Shown one piece after another: positions 1-6,738 of a stretch of DNA of 17,397 bases; positions within the stretch are counted from its first letter, which is position 1, and every line of letters begins with the position of its first letter. The position numbers and the translations under genes are program-made. Where the stretch lies: positions 1-17,397 of the forward strand of contig JAPYWC010000007.1 in assembly GCA_028276605.1 (NCBI GenBank). The letters run 5' to 3'. Under the pieces are notes generated by a model that worked only from the letters and a program-made list of their open reading frames with translations, ran no database searches and was not told where the DNA came from. The stretch is from Desulfurococcales archaeon. Lineage in GTDB: Archaea; Thermoproteota; Thermoprotei_A; Sulfolobales; Ignisphaeraceae.

Positions 1-600
1 AAGGCACTAACTATAGACGTATACGATTACGATATAAAGCCGTGTAAGGGGTGTGTTTCAGAGGATGTAAAGTTGTGTAAGCTTCCATGCATCTTCGATG
101 ATGATATGAAGAAATTATATAACTTAGTCGAGGAAGCAGACGGAATAATATTTGTAACCCCAATATATTGGTACAATGTTCCAGGACCACTAAAGAATTT
201 CATAGATAGGCTTACAGTATTTGAGAATGCAATATTTATTGAGGGTAGGAGTCGCTTAGAGGGTAAAGTGGCAGGATTCATAGCAATAGGCAACGACACG
301 GGAGCTATCGCTGTTATTCAGAACCTAATGGCAATACTTAACAGCATGGGCGTAGCTATCCCTCCATGGGCATTAGCATACCACGAATCTGAAGAGAACA
401 TAATAGAGAATGAAGGCTTTATGCTTGATGTGGCAAATGTAGTTAGAGGCGTAGTATTAATGATAAAGGCTCTCAAAGGCATCGAAAAACCTTCGTATTG
501 GTACAGAGCAGACCAAGAATATTTACAGCACATCAAAACCATATTCCAGCAAACATACACAGAGTTCAGTGCATTAAGAACGCTTAAAAATAAGCAGTAA
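1..600 (+). CDS. Flavodoxin-fold NAD(P)H-dependent FMN reductase / iron-sulfur flavoprotein family, 5'-truncated
   Basis: The frame is open from base 1 to the TAA at 598-600 (199 visible codons), so the true start lies before the window. The TTG at codon 25 is only an internal leucine. Seen: four cysteines encoded at 43, 52, 76 and 88 (C-x2-C-x7-C-x3-C), followed by an acidic DDDM stretch, then the flavin-site signature TPIYWYNVPGPLKNFIDR at codons 54-71. Iron-sulfur flavoproteins and related FMN reductases place a compact cysteine motif just before a D-D-M segment and bind FMN on a flavodoxin-like fold. The protein is therefore probably a cytosolic FMN-dependent electron carrier or reductase with an Fe-S cluster. 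The cysteine spacing is wider than the compact CX2CX2C form, so cluster binding is likely but not certain. The physiological partner is unknown. The tRNA-Gly gene starts 23 bases after the stop. Confidence 0.8.
   Translation, partial: KALTIDVYDYDIKPCKGCVSEDVKLCKLPCIFDDDMKKLYNLVEEADGIIFVTPIYWYNVPGPLKNFIDRLTVFENAIFIEGRSRLEGKVAGFIAIGNDTGAIAVIQNLMAILNSMGVAIPPWALAYHESEENIIENEGFMLDVANVVRGVVLMIKALKGIEKPSYWYRADQEYLQHIKTIFQQTYTEFSALRTLKNKQ
582..595 (+). promoter_or_regulatory. Probable TATA promoter of the tRNA-Gly gene, inside the end of the preceding CDS
   Basis: The sequence GCTTAAAAATAAGC is an AT-rich box with short flanking complementarity. Its centre lies about 36 bases before the tRNA 5' end. 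With the usual archaeal TATA-to-start distance of about 26 bases, transcription would begin near 614 and leave a 5' leader of about 10 bases. The box overlaps the last codons of the upstream flavoprotein gene. This is inferred from spacing only. Confidence 0.4.
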
Positions 601-623
601 AAACAGATACCATTAGAAAGTGT

Positions 624-699
624 GCGGCGGTCGTCTAGCCTGGTCTAGGACGCCGGCCTTCCAAGCCGGAGATCCCGGGTTCAAATCCCGGCCGCCGCA
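624..699 (+). tRNA. tRNA-Gly (anticodon UCC)
   Basis: A full cloverleaf can be drawn. The acceptor strands 624-630 (GCGGCGG) and 692-698 (CCGCCGC) pair in all seven positions. The D stem is 633-636 with 648-651. The anticodon stem is 653-657 with 665-669 (CCGGC/GCCGG), and its seven-base loop 658-664 reads CT-TCC-AA, giving anticodon UCC for GGA/GGG glycine codons. The T stem 675-679/687-691 (CCGGG/CCCGG) encloses TTCAAAT. The discriminator base at 699 is A. There is no intron and no encoded CCA (699 is followed by TTC). The stems are almost all G-C in an AT-rich region, as expected for a hyperthermophile. The stop codon of the convergent winged-helix gene begins at 701. Confidence 0.97.
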
Positions 700-700
700 T

Positions 701-994
701 TCATACATTCATGTACCTTTCTTTTTCTTTAACAGAAGTAATTTTCTCTAGTACAAGCTTTCCTTTTTCAGTAAGACTGTATCTACCATCTTTTTCTTCG
801 ATTAGACCTAGAAGACGTAACACATTCAAATCTCGAGCCAGCTCTTCGGCCGACATATAACTTGTCGAATAATCAATTTCTTTCTTAACCAGCTCAAACA
901 ATTGCTGAAGTGTAACGTTATTGTGGCGCATTAATGCAAGCAGGATTGCTATTTGTGGTACCATATTACTAGTTGTGCGCATTTTGTTCGCCAT
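701..994 (-). CDS. Small winged helix-turn-helix protein, putative transcriptional regulator
   Basis: A 97-residue protein. Residues from about 8 to 85 have the spacing of a winged helix domain: a helix (PQIAILLALMRHNNVTLQQL), a recognition-helix segment (SAEELARDLNVLRLLGLIEE) and the usual wing signature KDGRYSLTEKGKLVLEKI. The pattern 'D-G-R-Y-x-L-T-x-K-G' is typical of archaeal wHTH domains of the PadR/ArsR-like and arCOG winged-helix groups. It carries no ligand-binding extension, so it is probably a compact DNA-binding protein, possibly dimeric. There is no clear Shine-Dalgarno before the ATG, but a TATA-like element lies about 28 bases upstream, so the mRNA is probably leaderless. It converges on tRNA-Gly with one base between them. 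Its target is unknown. Confidence 0.75.
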   Translation of the reverse strand: MANKMRTTSNMVPQIAILLALMRHNNVTLQQLFELVKKEIDYSTSYMSAEELARDLNVLRLLGLIEEKDGRYSLTEKGKLVLEKITSVKEKERYMNV

Positions 995-1000
995 ATAAAG

Positions 1001-1028
1001 TTTAATTGACTCGTAGTACTATAAAAAG
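1001..1028. promoter_or_regulatory. Interleaved divergent TATA elements for the winged-helix gene (-) and the first C/D RNA (+)
   Basis: On the minus strand CTTTTTATAGT (positions 1028-1018) is centred about 28 bases before the winged-helix ATG at 994, which fits a leaderless transcript. On the plus strand TTTAATT (1001-1007) is centred about 27-29 bases before the presumed 5' end of the guide RNA near 1031-1033. The two elements lie within 28 bases of each other, with each start site beyond the other's box. Both are inferred from spacing and composition. Confidence 0.4.
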
Positions 1029-1032
1029 ATGT

Positions 1033-1097
1033 AGATCTGTGATGAAAACGGGGTTTTGACGAGAATCGGATGAAGAAGCCCTCGATCTCTGAGATCT
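1033..1097 (+). ncRNA. C/D-box guide sRNA 1
   Basis: Seen in order: C box GTGATGA (1039-1045), a 10-base guide AAACGGGGTT, a D' box TTGA (1056-1059, one change from CTGA), C' box CGGATGA (1067-1073), a 15-base guide AGAAGCCCTCGATCT (1074-1088) and D box CTGA (1089-1092). The flanks AGATC (1033-1037) and GATCT (1093-1097) are perfectly complementary and would form the terminal stem next to the C/D k-turn. Archaeal C/D RNAs are 50-65 nt, bind L7Ae, Nop5 and fibrillarin, and direct 2'-O-methylation of the base paired to the fifth guide nucleotide from D or D'. I could not name the targets. The sequences they would pair with are 5'-AGATCGAGGGCTTCT and 5'-AACCCCGTTT. Confidence 0.8.
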
Positions 1098-1110
1098 TAA
1101 ATGGATTCAA

Positions 1111-1161
1111 TCAGATGAGACAGGTTTCATCACAATGGGCTCAGAGTAAGGGGTTCATCAT
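1111..1161 (-). ncRNA. C/D-box guide sRNA 2
   Basis: On the minus strand all four boxes are canonical: C box ATGATGA (1161-1155), guide ACCCCTTACT (1154-1145), D' CTGA (1144-1141), a seven-base spacer, C' GTGATGA (1133-1127), guide AACCTGTCTCAT (1126-1115) and D CTGA (1114-1111). The core is 51 nt, the normal size for archaeal C/D RNAs. No convincing terminal stem is visible. The D guide would pair with 5'-ATGAGACAGGTT. This resembles, from memory, the conserved CGUGAGACAG stretch of large-subunit rRNA upstream of the sarcin-ricin domain; the modified base would be the G of TGAG. The D' guide would pair with 5'-AGTAAGGGGT, target not recognised. A TATA-like element sits at the right distance upstream. 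Confidence 0.85.
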
Positions 1162-1188
1162 TCAGGCTTCTCCAACTTAATATTTTAG

Positions 1189-1205
1189 CCTTAAAAATAT
1201 AAAAC
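1189..1205 (-). promoter_or_regulatory. TATA promoter of C/D sRNA 2
   Basis: On the minus strand this stretch reads GTTTTATATTTTTAAGG. Its centre near 1197 predicts a start near 1171, about 10 bases before the C box at 1161, which suits an independently transcribed guide RNA. The element is nearly symmetrical and could also act on the plus strand towards sRNA 3. Confidence 0.45.
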
Positions 1206-1250
1206 CTAATAAGTAGCCCTGCCACAGCTAATTTTATGTCTTAATAAACT

Positions 1251-1300
1251 GTGATGACACGACGGTCTCCTGAACCTATGATGAGACTTCTCTTCGCTGA
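1251..1300 (+). ncRNA. C/D-box guide sRNA 3
   Basis: Four canonical boxes in 50 nt: C GTGATGA (1251-1257), guide CACGACGGTCTC (1258-1269), D' CTGA (1270-1273), a four-base spacer ACCT, C' ATGATGA (1278-1284), guide GACTTCTCTTCG (1285-1296) and D CTGA (1297-1300). Both guides are exactly 12 nt, a common archaeal length. The D' guide would pair with 5'-GAGACCGTCGTG. From memory this matches the GAACGUCGUGAGACAG stretch of large-subunit rRNA, immediately upstream of and overlapping the stretch matched by sRNA 2. The D guide would pair with 5'-CGAAGAGAAGTC, target not recognised. No strong terminal stem is seen. Confidence 0.88.
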
Positions 1301-1317
1301 AACAATGTTAAATTGTT
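1301..1317 (+). other. Small hairpin directly after the D box of sRNA 3
   Basis: AACAAT (1301-1306) and ATTGTT (1312-1317) are perfectly complementary around a five-base GTTAA loop, followed by ATGTTTTG. It begins at the base after the D box. It may help define or stabilise the RNA 3' end, or act in termination with the short T run. An AT-only stem would be weak at high temperature, so the role is uncertain. From here to 1410 I see no gene. Confidence 0.3.
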
Positions 1318-1410
1318 ATGTTTTGTAAGCTGCTCAAAATATGAATAAACAATGCTTGCTTAAAATGAACATGAATGCTTATAATGTGCGTACACCAAAC
1401 TACTTCAACC

Positions 1411-1453
1411 TTATTTAGAGGGAAATCCTAATTTTATTGGTTTTGCATTGGTG
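1411..1453 (+). promoter_or_regulatory. Promoter and ribosome binding site of the reverse gyrase gene
   Basis: A TATA-like TTATTTAG (1411-1418) would place the start near 1441. GGTG at 1450-1453, complementary to the anti-Shine-Dalgarno CACC, lies seven bases before a TTG at 1461. An alternative TATA (TTATAAT, 1380-1386) would give a longer leader. The binding site is the main reason for choosing TTG 1461 as the start. Confidence 0.4.
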
Positions 1454-1460
1454 TATTTAT

Positions 1461-4400
1461 TTGAATGCTATAAGTGTTGAAAATAAAAAACATGGAGATG
1501 TTTATACGCTTCCATTAGCAAAGTATATGAGCTTATGTATTAATTGTGGAGGACCTATAGATGATATTAGAGCATTGAATAGAAATGCTTGTGAAAAGTG
1601 CATGAATACCCCATCTATTGTGAAGATCAATACGTTTGCGGAGTTGATGAAGTATGTGAGGAACCCAAGTGAGAGACTGAAGGAACTAATCGAAATGGAG
1701 CGTTTTGTAAATGAGTTTATAGAGTTCTTCAAGGCTTGTGTAGGTAATGATCCTTGGAATTTGCAGGTGAGCTGGGCATACAGAATTGCTCAAAAGCAAA
1801 GCTTTGCTATGTTAGCTCCTACCGGTGTAGGCAAAACAACGTTTGGTCTTGTGATGGCTCTGTATCTTGCTAGTAGAGGGAATAATGGAAGAGAGAGAAA
1901 GAGAATATATGTAGTGGTCCCCACATCTGTACTCGTTGAGCATTACTACAAAAAGCTTATAGAGTACATGGATAGAAGTGGCGTAGTAGTAAACGTAATA
2001 GCTATACACTCAAAGATCCCTGCAAAGAAGCGTGTAGAGCTAGAGAATGCAGTTATACAAGGAGATTTTGACATACTAATAACTACTTCGAATTATTTGC
2101 AAAGAAATTTCGATGAGGTGTTCAAAAAGTTCATTTCTAATGGGCATCATTTCAGCCTCATATTTGTCGATGATGTTGATGCGGTGATGAAGGGAAGTAA
2201 GGCTATTGAATATATCATTCAGCTTCTAGGGTTTTCTCAAGAAGATATTGAGTTAGGGTACAAACTTGCTTCGCTTAGGTTAAGGCTAGCGAGATGCGAA
2301 GGGGAGCAAAAGCAGGAGAATAAGCATTGTCAGGAATTACTGGAAGAGTTTAAGAAGGAGCAGAGAAGGATACTTCAAAAAAGAGAGAAGGCAGGAATAT
2401 TAATTGTAAGCTCTGCTACTGGAAGAGCTAGAGGTAAACGTGTAAAGCTTTTCAGGGAGCTTCTAGGATTTGTTATTGGTGGCGGTGTTGAAATATATAG
2501 GAATGTTTTAGATGCCTACATAATCCCCGATTCAAATCAGAATGTCATTGATGTGCTCTATACCATTGTAAGAAGGCTTGGACCTGGAGGCCTAGTATTT
2601 GTGCCTATTGATAAAGGTATTGAAGAAGCTGAGAGAATTGCTCAGGAGTTGCGAAATAGAGGTATAGAGGCAGATGTTGTTGTCAGTAAAAAGAGTAAAT
2701 CTCTCTATGATTTTATGGAAGGTAAGCTTCAGGTAGCTGTAGGAGTTGCTACATACTATGGTCTCCTAGTCAGAGGTATAGACTTGCCAGATGTGATAAG
2801 GTATGCAGTCTTTGTTGGAGTGCCAAGGCATAAGATTTCATTGACAAAAATTGAGTACAGTCCTAGCACCTTATTAAGGTTGTTATCGGCTTTACTAGAG
2901 GTTGTTGAGGATAAGGAAAAGCAGGAAATACTTGCTCGTATAACAACTCTTAGAAGAATTATTAGAAGAGTTTCTGCTGCAAGGATACAGGGTATTGTAC
3001 AAGCACTTGAAACAGGACAGGAAGTTGAGGAGGATATAGCGAAAACGATAAAGAGTATACATGATTATGTTGCTGAAATACTTAAGCGCGTCGATATTCT
3101 CGAAAGGTTGAGAAGAAGTGAGACGCTGGTCATATATGAGGAGAATGGTCAGCTTTACATGCTTTTGCCTGATGCTCCTACATATATTCAGGCTAGCGGA
3201 AGAACTTCACGTCTTTATGCAGGGGGAATTACTAGGGGATTATCAGTAGTTATAGTAGATGATATCAGGTTGTTAAAAGGACTTGAACGTAGGTTGAGGA
3301 TGTATATTGATGATTTCAAGTTTTACTCATTTAATGAGATTCCTCTAGATCAAGAACTAAAAAGGATTGACAGAGATAGAGAGATTGTTAAAATGCTTAA
3401 ACAGGGTAAAGTATCGGAAGAGGTAAAGCGTAAGGAAGAGCTTGTAAAGGTTGTTCTCTTCATTGTTGAATCCCCCAATAAGGCTAGAACTATAGCTTCA
3501 TTCTTTGGAAGACCATCTGTTAGGGACTATGGAGTTACGAAGGTATACGAGGTTAACATAGGCAAGCAACATTTATTAATAGTAGCATCGGGAGGGCATA
3601 TATTTGAGCTCGTGGAGGAGGATCTTTCGCAGGAATCTATTTATGGTATTGAGAAGCACAGAATTAATGGAATCACATGGTTTATTCCTCGCTACGATTA
3701 TATAAAGCGATGTCTAAATTGTGGAACACAATTTGTAAAAGGTGATAGATGCCCAATATGTGGGTCTACAAATATTAAGTCATCAAAGGATGTTGTAGAG
3801 GTTCTGCAGCGTTTAGCTGTAGAGGTCGACGAAGTTATAATTGCTACGGATCCTGATGCTGAAGGAGAGAAAATCGCTTATGATCTTGTAGTAGCACTGG
3901 CACCATATGCTAAGAAGATTAAAAGGGCAGAGTTTCATGAAGTAACAAGAAGGGCAATATTAGCTGCGTTGGAGAATCCGAGGGATATAAACATCAATCT
4001 TGTTAAGGCGCAGCTTGCTAGAAGGATTGAGGATCGCTGGCTTGGTTTCTCTCTCTCAGAATATGTAACCAAACGTTATGCTGAGCTGGTTGGCAAAGAA
4101 AAGCTGGAGCGAAGATATAGTGCTGGTAGGGTTCAAACACCTGTACTAGGAAAGATCATTGAACTGGCCTTGATGAGGGCGTTAACACTTAGAAAGAGCA
4201 GAATAGTAAGTCTAGGGCGGCTTGAGTTTGAAATACCAGAAGAAGTCATCAACAAGCTTGGTCTCGATAAACGTAATATTAATGTTAATAATTTGAGGAT
4301 TGTGCTGAGGCCCCTGAGAACACGTGTCGAGACTATTTATCCGTTACCGCCATTTACAACAGACGAACTACTTGCAGAAGCGCAAAGAGTTCTTCTGATA

Positions 4401-5477
4401 AGCTCTGTAGAAGCGATGAGAATAGCTCAAGAGCTCTTTGAGCTAGGTTTAATAACTTATCACAGAACTGACAGCACACGTATTTCAACAGTTGGTGTAG
4501 GTGTAGCTAAAGAGTATCTCACAAAGATTCTAGGTACTAGGGCGCAAGAGTATTTCGTTCCAAGGACATGGGGTGAAGGAGGAGCTCATGAAGCTATAAG
4601 ACCCACAAAACCAATTGATGTCAACGAATTGAAGGAGATGATAACTCAAGGAATAATTGAGTTGCCTACTCAATTATCGTCGCGTCACTTCAAGCTCTAT
4701 GACCTAATATTCCGAAGATTTATTGCAAGTCAGATGAAGCCTGCAATTGTTGAGAGGAGCATATATGAGGTTGAAATACTGTATGTAGGGGATCCAACAC
4801 CTATTACCTTATACAAAGGTCTAATAGATGTCGTGACAAATATTATTGATCCAGGTTTCTTAATGATATACTCTACGATTCCAGTAATTAATCTACCTAA
4901 GCATGAAACTATTATGATTCCTACAAAGGTTAGGGCAGCAGAGGTTAGTGAAGTTAAGTTGCCTACTCAAGGCGATATAGTTCGCTGGATGAGGAGAGTT
5001 GAAATTGGTAGGCCAAGCACATACGCAAAAATTATTGAGACAATACAGCGAAGAGGCTATGTAGTTACGATAGGTAAAAACATTCAGTATCTGGTGCCTT
5101 CACCTCACGGCATACTAATATATACATTCCTAGCTGGCGATAGATTACCAGAGGAAAAGCTTGACATCTTGTCCGCCTTAACGAAATATTTAAGCAAATA
5201 CAGATTTAAACTAAGACTCCCCTCCGATTTGCTTCAACCAGATCAGATAATTAAGCTTATTGAATATGTCATAACTAGTTCGCAAAAAGAGATAGAGATA
5301 CTATCAACAATGGTATCTGTTGAGAGAACAACTGAATTGCTCAAGAAAATGGAGCTTATTGAAAATGGTGAAGTAGAGTATAGGGAGGTTATTGAAGGGG
5401 TATTTAATGAAATTTGCAAATATGTCCTACCTCTCATATACAGCATCGATTATGTGAACGATGTATGTATGAAGTAA
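1461..5477 (+). CDS. rgy: Reverse gyrase (helicase-topoisomerase IA fusion)
   Basis: ATP-dependent enzyme that introduces positive supercoils, found in hyperthermophiles. The protein is 1338 residues from TTG 1461, which has a GGTG site seven bases upstream; TTG 1437 and ATG 1527 are alternatives. The residues before the first zinc finger (LPLAKYMSLCINCGG) look like the usual reverse gyrase N-terminus, so ATG 1527 is probably too short. Domains: zinc finger 1 (C26, C29, C44, C47); Walker A APTGVGKTT (119-127); DDVD box (237-240); SATGRARG; QASGRTSRLYAGG near the end of the helicase half; TOPRIM with E670 and TDPD (D797, D799); zinc finger 2 (C751, C754, C764, C767) intact; catalytic tyrosine Y1000 in LITYHRTDS. 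All key residues are present. It is somewhat longer than most family members. It overlaps the next gene by 13 bases, so the two are probably co-transcribed. It may be one of two paralogues, as in many Crenarchaeota. Confidence 0.97.
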   Translation: MNAISVENKKHGDVYTLPLAKYMSLCINCGGPIDDIRALNRNACEKCMNTPSIVKINTFAELMKYVRNPSERLKELIEMERFVNEFIEFFKACVGNDPWNLQVSWAYRIAQKQSFAMLAPTGVGKTTFGLVMALYLASRGNNGRERKRIYVVVPTSVLVEHYYKKLIEYMDRSGVVVNVIAIHSKIPAKKRVELENAVIQGDFDILITTSNYLQRNFDEVFKKFISNGHHFSLIFVDDVDAVMKGSKAIEYIIQLLGFSQEDIELGYKLASLRLRLARCEGEQKQENKHCQELLEEFKKEQRRILQKREKAGILIVSSATGRARGKRVKLFRELLGFVIGGGVEIYRNVLDAYIIPDSNQNVIDVLYTIVRRLGPGGLVFVPIDKGIEEAERIAQELRNRGIEADVVVSKKSKSLYDFMEGKLQVAVGVATYYGLLVRGIDLPDVIRYAVFVGVPRHKISLTKIEYSPSTLLRLLSALLEVVEDKEKQEILARITTLRRIIRRVSAARIQGIVQALETGQEVEEDIAKTIKSIHDYVAEILKRVDILERLRRSETLVIYEENGQLYMLLPDAPTYIQASGRTSRLYAGGITRGLSVVIVDDIRLLKGLERRLRMYIDDFKFYSFNEIPLDQELKRIDRDREIVKMLKQGKVSEEVKRKEELVKVVLFIVESPNKARTIASFFGRPSVRDYGVTKVYEVNIGKQHLLIVASGGHIFELVEEDLSQESIYGIEKHRINGITWFIPRYDYIKRCLNCGTQFVKGDRCPICGSTNIKSSKDVVEVLQRLAVEVDEVIIATDPDAEGEKIAYDLVVALAPYAKKIKRAEFHEVTRRAILAALENPRDININLVKAQLARRIEDRWLGFSLSEYVTKRYAELVGKEKLERRYSAGRVQTPVLGKIIELALMRALTLRKSRIVSLGRLEFEIPEEVINKLGLDKRNINVNNLRIVLRPLRTRVETIYPLPPFTTDELLAEAQRVLLISSVEAMRIAQELFELGLITYHRTDSTRISTVGVGVAKEYLTKILGTRAQEYFVPRTWGEGGAHEAIRPTKPIDVNELKEMITQGIIELPTQLSSRHFKLYDLIFRRFIASQMKPAIVERSIYEVEILYVGDPTPITLYKGLIDVVTNIIDPGFLMIYSTIPVINLPKHETIMIPTKVRAAEVSEVKLPTQGDIVRWMRRVEIGRPSTYAKIIETIQRRGYVVTIGKNIQYLVPSPHGILIYTFLAGDRLPEEKLDILSALTKYLSKYRFKLRLPSDLLQPDQIIKLIEYVITSSQKEIEILSTMVSVERTTELLKKMELIENGEVEYREVIEGVFNEICKYVLPLIYSIDYVNDVCMK

Positions 5478-6295
5478 AATTAGAGAACCTAAAATTTGCA
5501 GTTATACACACGGTATTTGAGATAGGTGCAAAGAAGAGGAATATAGAGAAGGTTAATCAGCTACTCGAGAAAATAGCTCAACGAGGAGAGCGAATTGATT
5601 TTGTTGTTTTGCCTCAGATGTTAAACGGTGTAGCAATGTACGAAAATGTTGCGAGAAAGATTGGCAAGAGTATTAAGAAGGTGGGGGAGAAAATACCTGG
5701 GGAACTGTCAGAAGAACTAATTGCAACTAGTTCACGATACAATGTAGGCATTATTGCAGGGCCTATTCTTGAACGAAGAGGGTCTAGATTGTATAGATCC
5801 GTAATGATAGTAGTGGACGGCGAACTGAAGGCAGTTCTAAGGCAAGTTTTTGCAGAAAAAAATATAGGTAGCTATAAAGGTGTGCCCTATGCTGACTTAG
5901 GCAGTATTAAGGTAGGGGTGCTTATAGCCGAGGATGTACTTTATCCTGATATCGGACTGTTTTTCAGTCTTGTAAAACCCCATATTCTAATAGTTTTTCC
6001 TAGCCTTGATAAAGGATTGGAAGAACAGTTGGTTCTAGCTAAGGCAAGGGCCATTGAATGCAATTGCGCTGTTATATTTGTTGGCGGAACCTTTACGTAT
6101 AAGCATGAAATATTATCTGCTATTCCAACTGTTATCGTAGATGAAAATGGTGCTAATATTGAATTCGTTAGTGAGACGGACGAGAAAGTATTGATTCTCA
6201 ATGTCAAGAAGAGAGAATCCTTTGCAGAATCCATATCAGATAAGGAGAGGCTCAAATTTGTAAAGTATATGCTAAGACTCATCAGAAAAACTTAA
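5465..6295 (+). CDS. Nitrilase-superfamily (carbon-nitrogen hydrolase fold) protein lacking the catalytic triad
   Basis: The 276-residue protein has the normal nitrilase length and landmarks: FAVIHT at the N-terminus, FVVLPQMLNG (46-55), GIIAGPI (95-101), GELKAVLRQVF (119-129), KVGVLIAEDVLYPD (149-162), LAKARAIE and the late beta strand IPTVIVDENG. Active members use a Glu-Lys-Cys triad. By alignment to VLPE, RKxH and ICYD signatures, the Glu is Gln51, the Lys is Gln127 and the Cys is Ala155. All three are changed, so amidase/nitrilase chemistry is not expected. The fold seems intact and the frame is undamaged, which argues for a functional non-enzymatic role (binding or scaffolding) and not decay. 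ATG 5465 is chosen because homology starts right after it; an upstream TTG at 5414 would add residues encoded inside reverse gyrase. It is translationally coupled to reverse gyrase and converges on the eS25 gene 12 bases away. Confidence 0.8.
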   Translation: MYEVKLENLKFAVIHTVFEIGAKKRNIEKVNQLLEKIAQRGERIDFVVLPQMLNGVAMYENVARKIGKSIKKVGEKIPGELSEELIATSSRYNVGIIAGPILERRGSRLYRSVMIVVDGELKAVLRQVFAEKNIGSYKGVPYADLGSIKVGVLIAEDVLYPDIGLFFSLVKPHILIVFPSLDKGLEEQLVLAKARAIECNCAVIFVGGTFTYKHEILSAIPTVIVDENGANIEFVSETDEKVLILNVKKRESFAESISDKERLKFVKYMLRLIRKT

Positions 6296-6307
6296 ATCGA
6301 TGGTAAT

Positions 6308-6628
6308 TCACTTCTTTTCTACGAGAATTACACGCCTATTTCTAGCTATAAGCTTTACACTTCCGGACCTTATCAATTCCTTTAAAATTTTCTTTGCAAT
6401 ACTCATTTTAATGCCCAGCTTTTGAGCAAGCATAAATGTTGTTATGAACCCAGAATTATTCACCTCCTCAAGAGCCTTTGATATAAGCCCTGGATCAATA
6501 GAAACTACTGCTTTCACTGTTGTTGTTGGCTTCTTTTCTTCCTTTACCTTCTTCGCCTCTTTCTTAGCCATCATTCTCATTTGTCTCTTCTCTAATGCTG
6601 AAAGAGGTTTACCCCCTTTCGTGCCCAT
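6308..6628 (-). CDS. rps25e: 30S ribosomal protein eS25
   Basis: A 106-residue protein with the eS25 layout: a basic, lysine-rich N-terminal tail (residues 1-35, MGTKGGKPLSALEKRQMRMM and onward) followed by a winged-helix domain (VSIDPGLISKALEEV, FITTFMLAQKLGIKMSIAKK, LKELIRSGSVKLIARNRR). eS25 is a component of the small-subunit head near the E site; among archaea it is restricted to a subset of lineages including the Crenarchaeota, which supports the taxonomic reading. A GAGGA site lies about ten bases before the ATG. It converges with the nitrilase-like gene and diverges from the ribbon-helix-helix gene across a shared AT-rich promoter region. Confidence 0.93.
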   Translation of the reverse strand: MGTKGGKPLSALEKRQMRMMAKKEAKKVKEEKKPTTTVKAVVSIDPGLISKALEEVNNSGFITTFMLAQKLGIKMSIAKKILKELIRSGSVKLIARNRRVILVEKK

Positions 6629-6671
6629 GAGCTTTCAGTCCTCAACCCCAATCTATTTCGTACTCGATATC

Positions 6672-6700
6672 TATTTATTTGAGTTCTTACTTATAAATTA
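6672..6700. promoter_or_regulatory. Divergent promoter region between eS25 (-) and the ribbon-helix-helix gene (+)
   Basis: The symmetric TTATAA at 6691-6696, inside ACTTATAAATT, can serve as a TATA box in both directions. For the plus gene it predicts a start near 6720 and a leader of about 19 bases carrying GGTGA at 6725-6729. For eS25 it predicts a start near 6668; a second box AAATAAATAG (minus, 6680-6671) is also possible. The ribbon-helix-helix protein could bind here and control both genes, but no operator repeat is evident. Confidence 0.4.
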
Positions 6701-6738
6701 TTATTGTCATTAAATAGGGTAACTGGTGAAAAAGCATA

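Noticed and set aside
5414..5464. TTG start extending the nitrilase-like protein by 17 residues
   Set aside because: The extra residues are encoded within conserved-frame reverse gyrase sequence, and nitrilase similarity begins only after ATG 5465.
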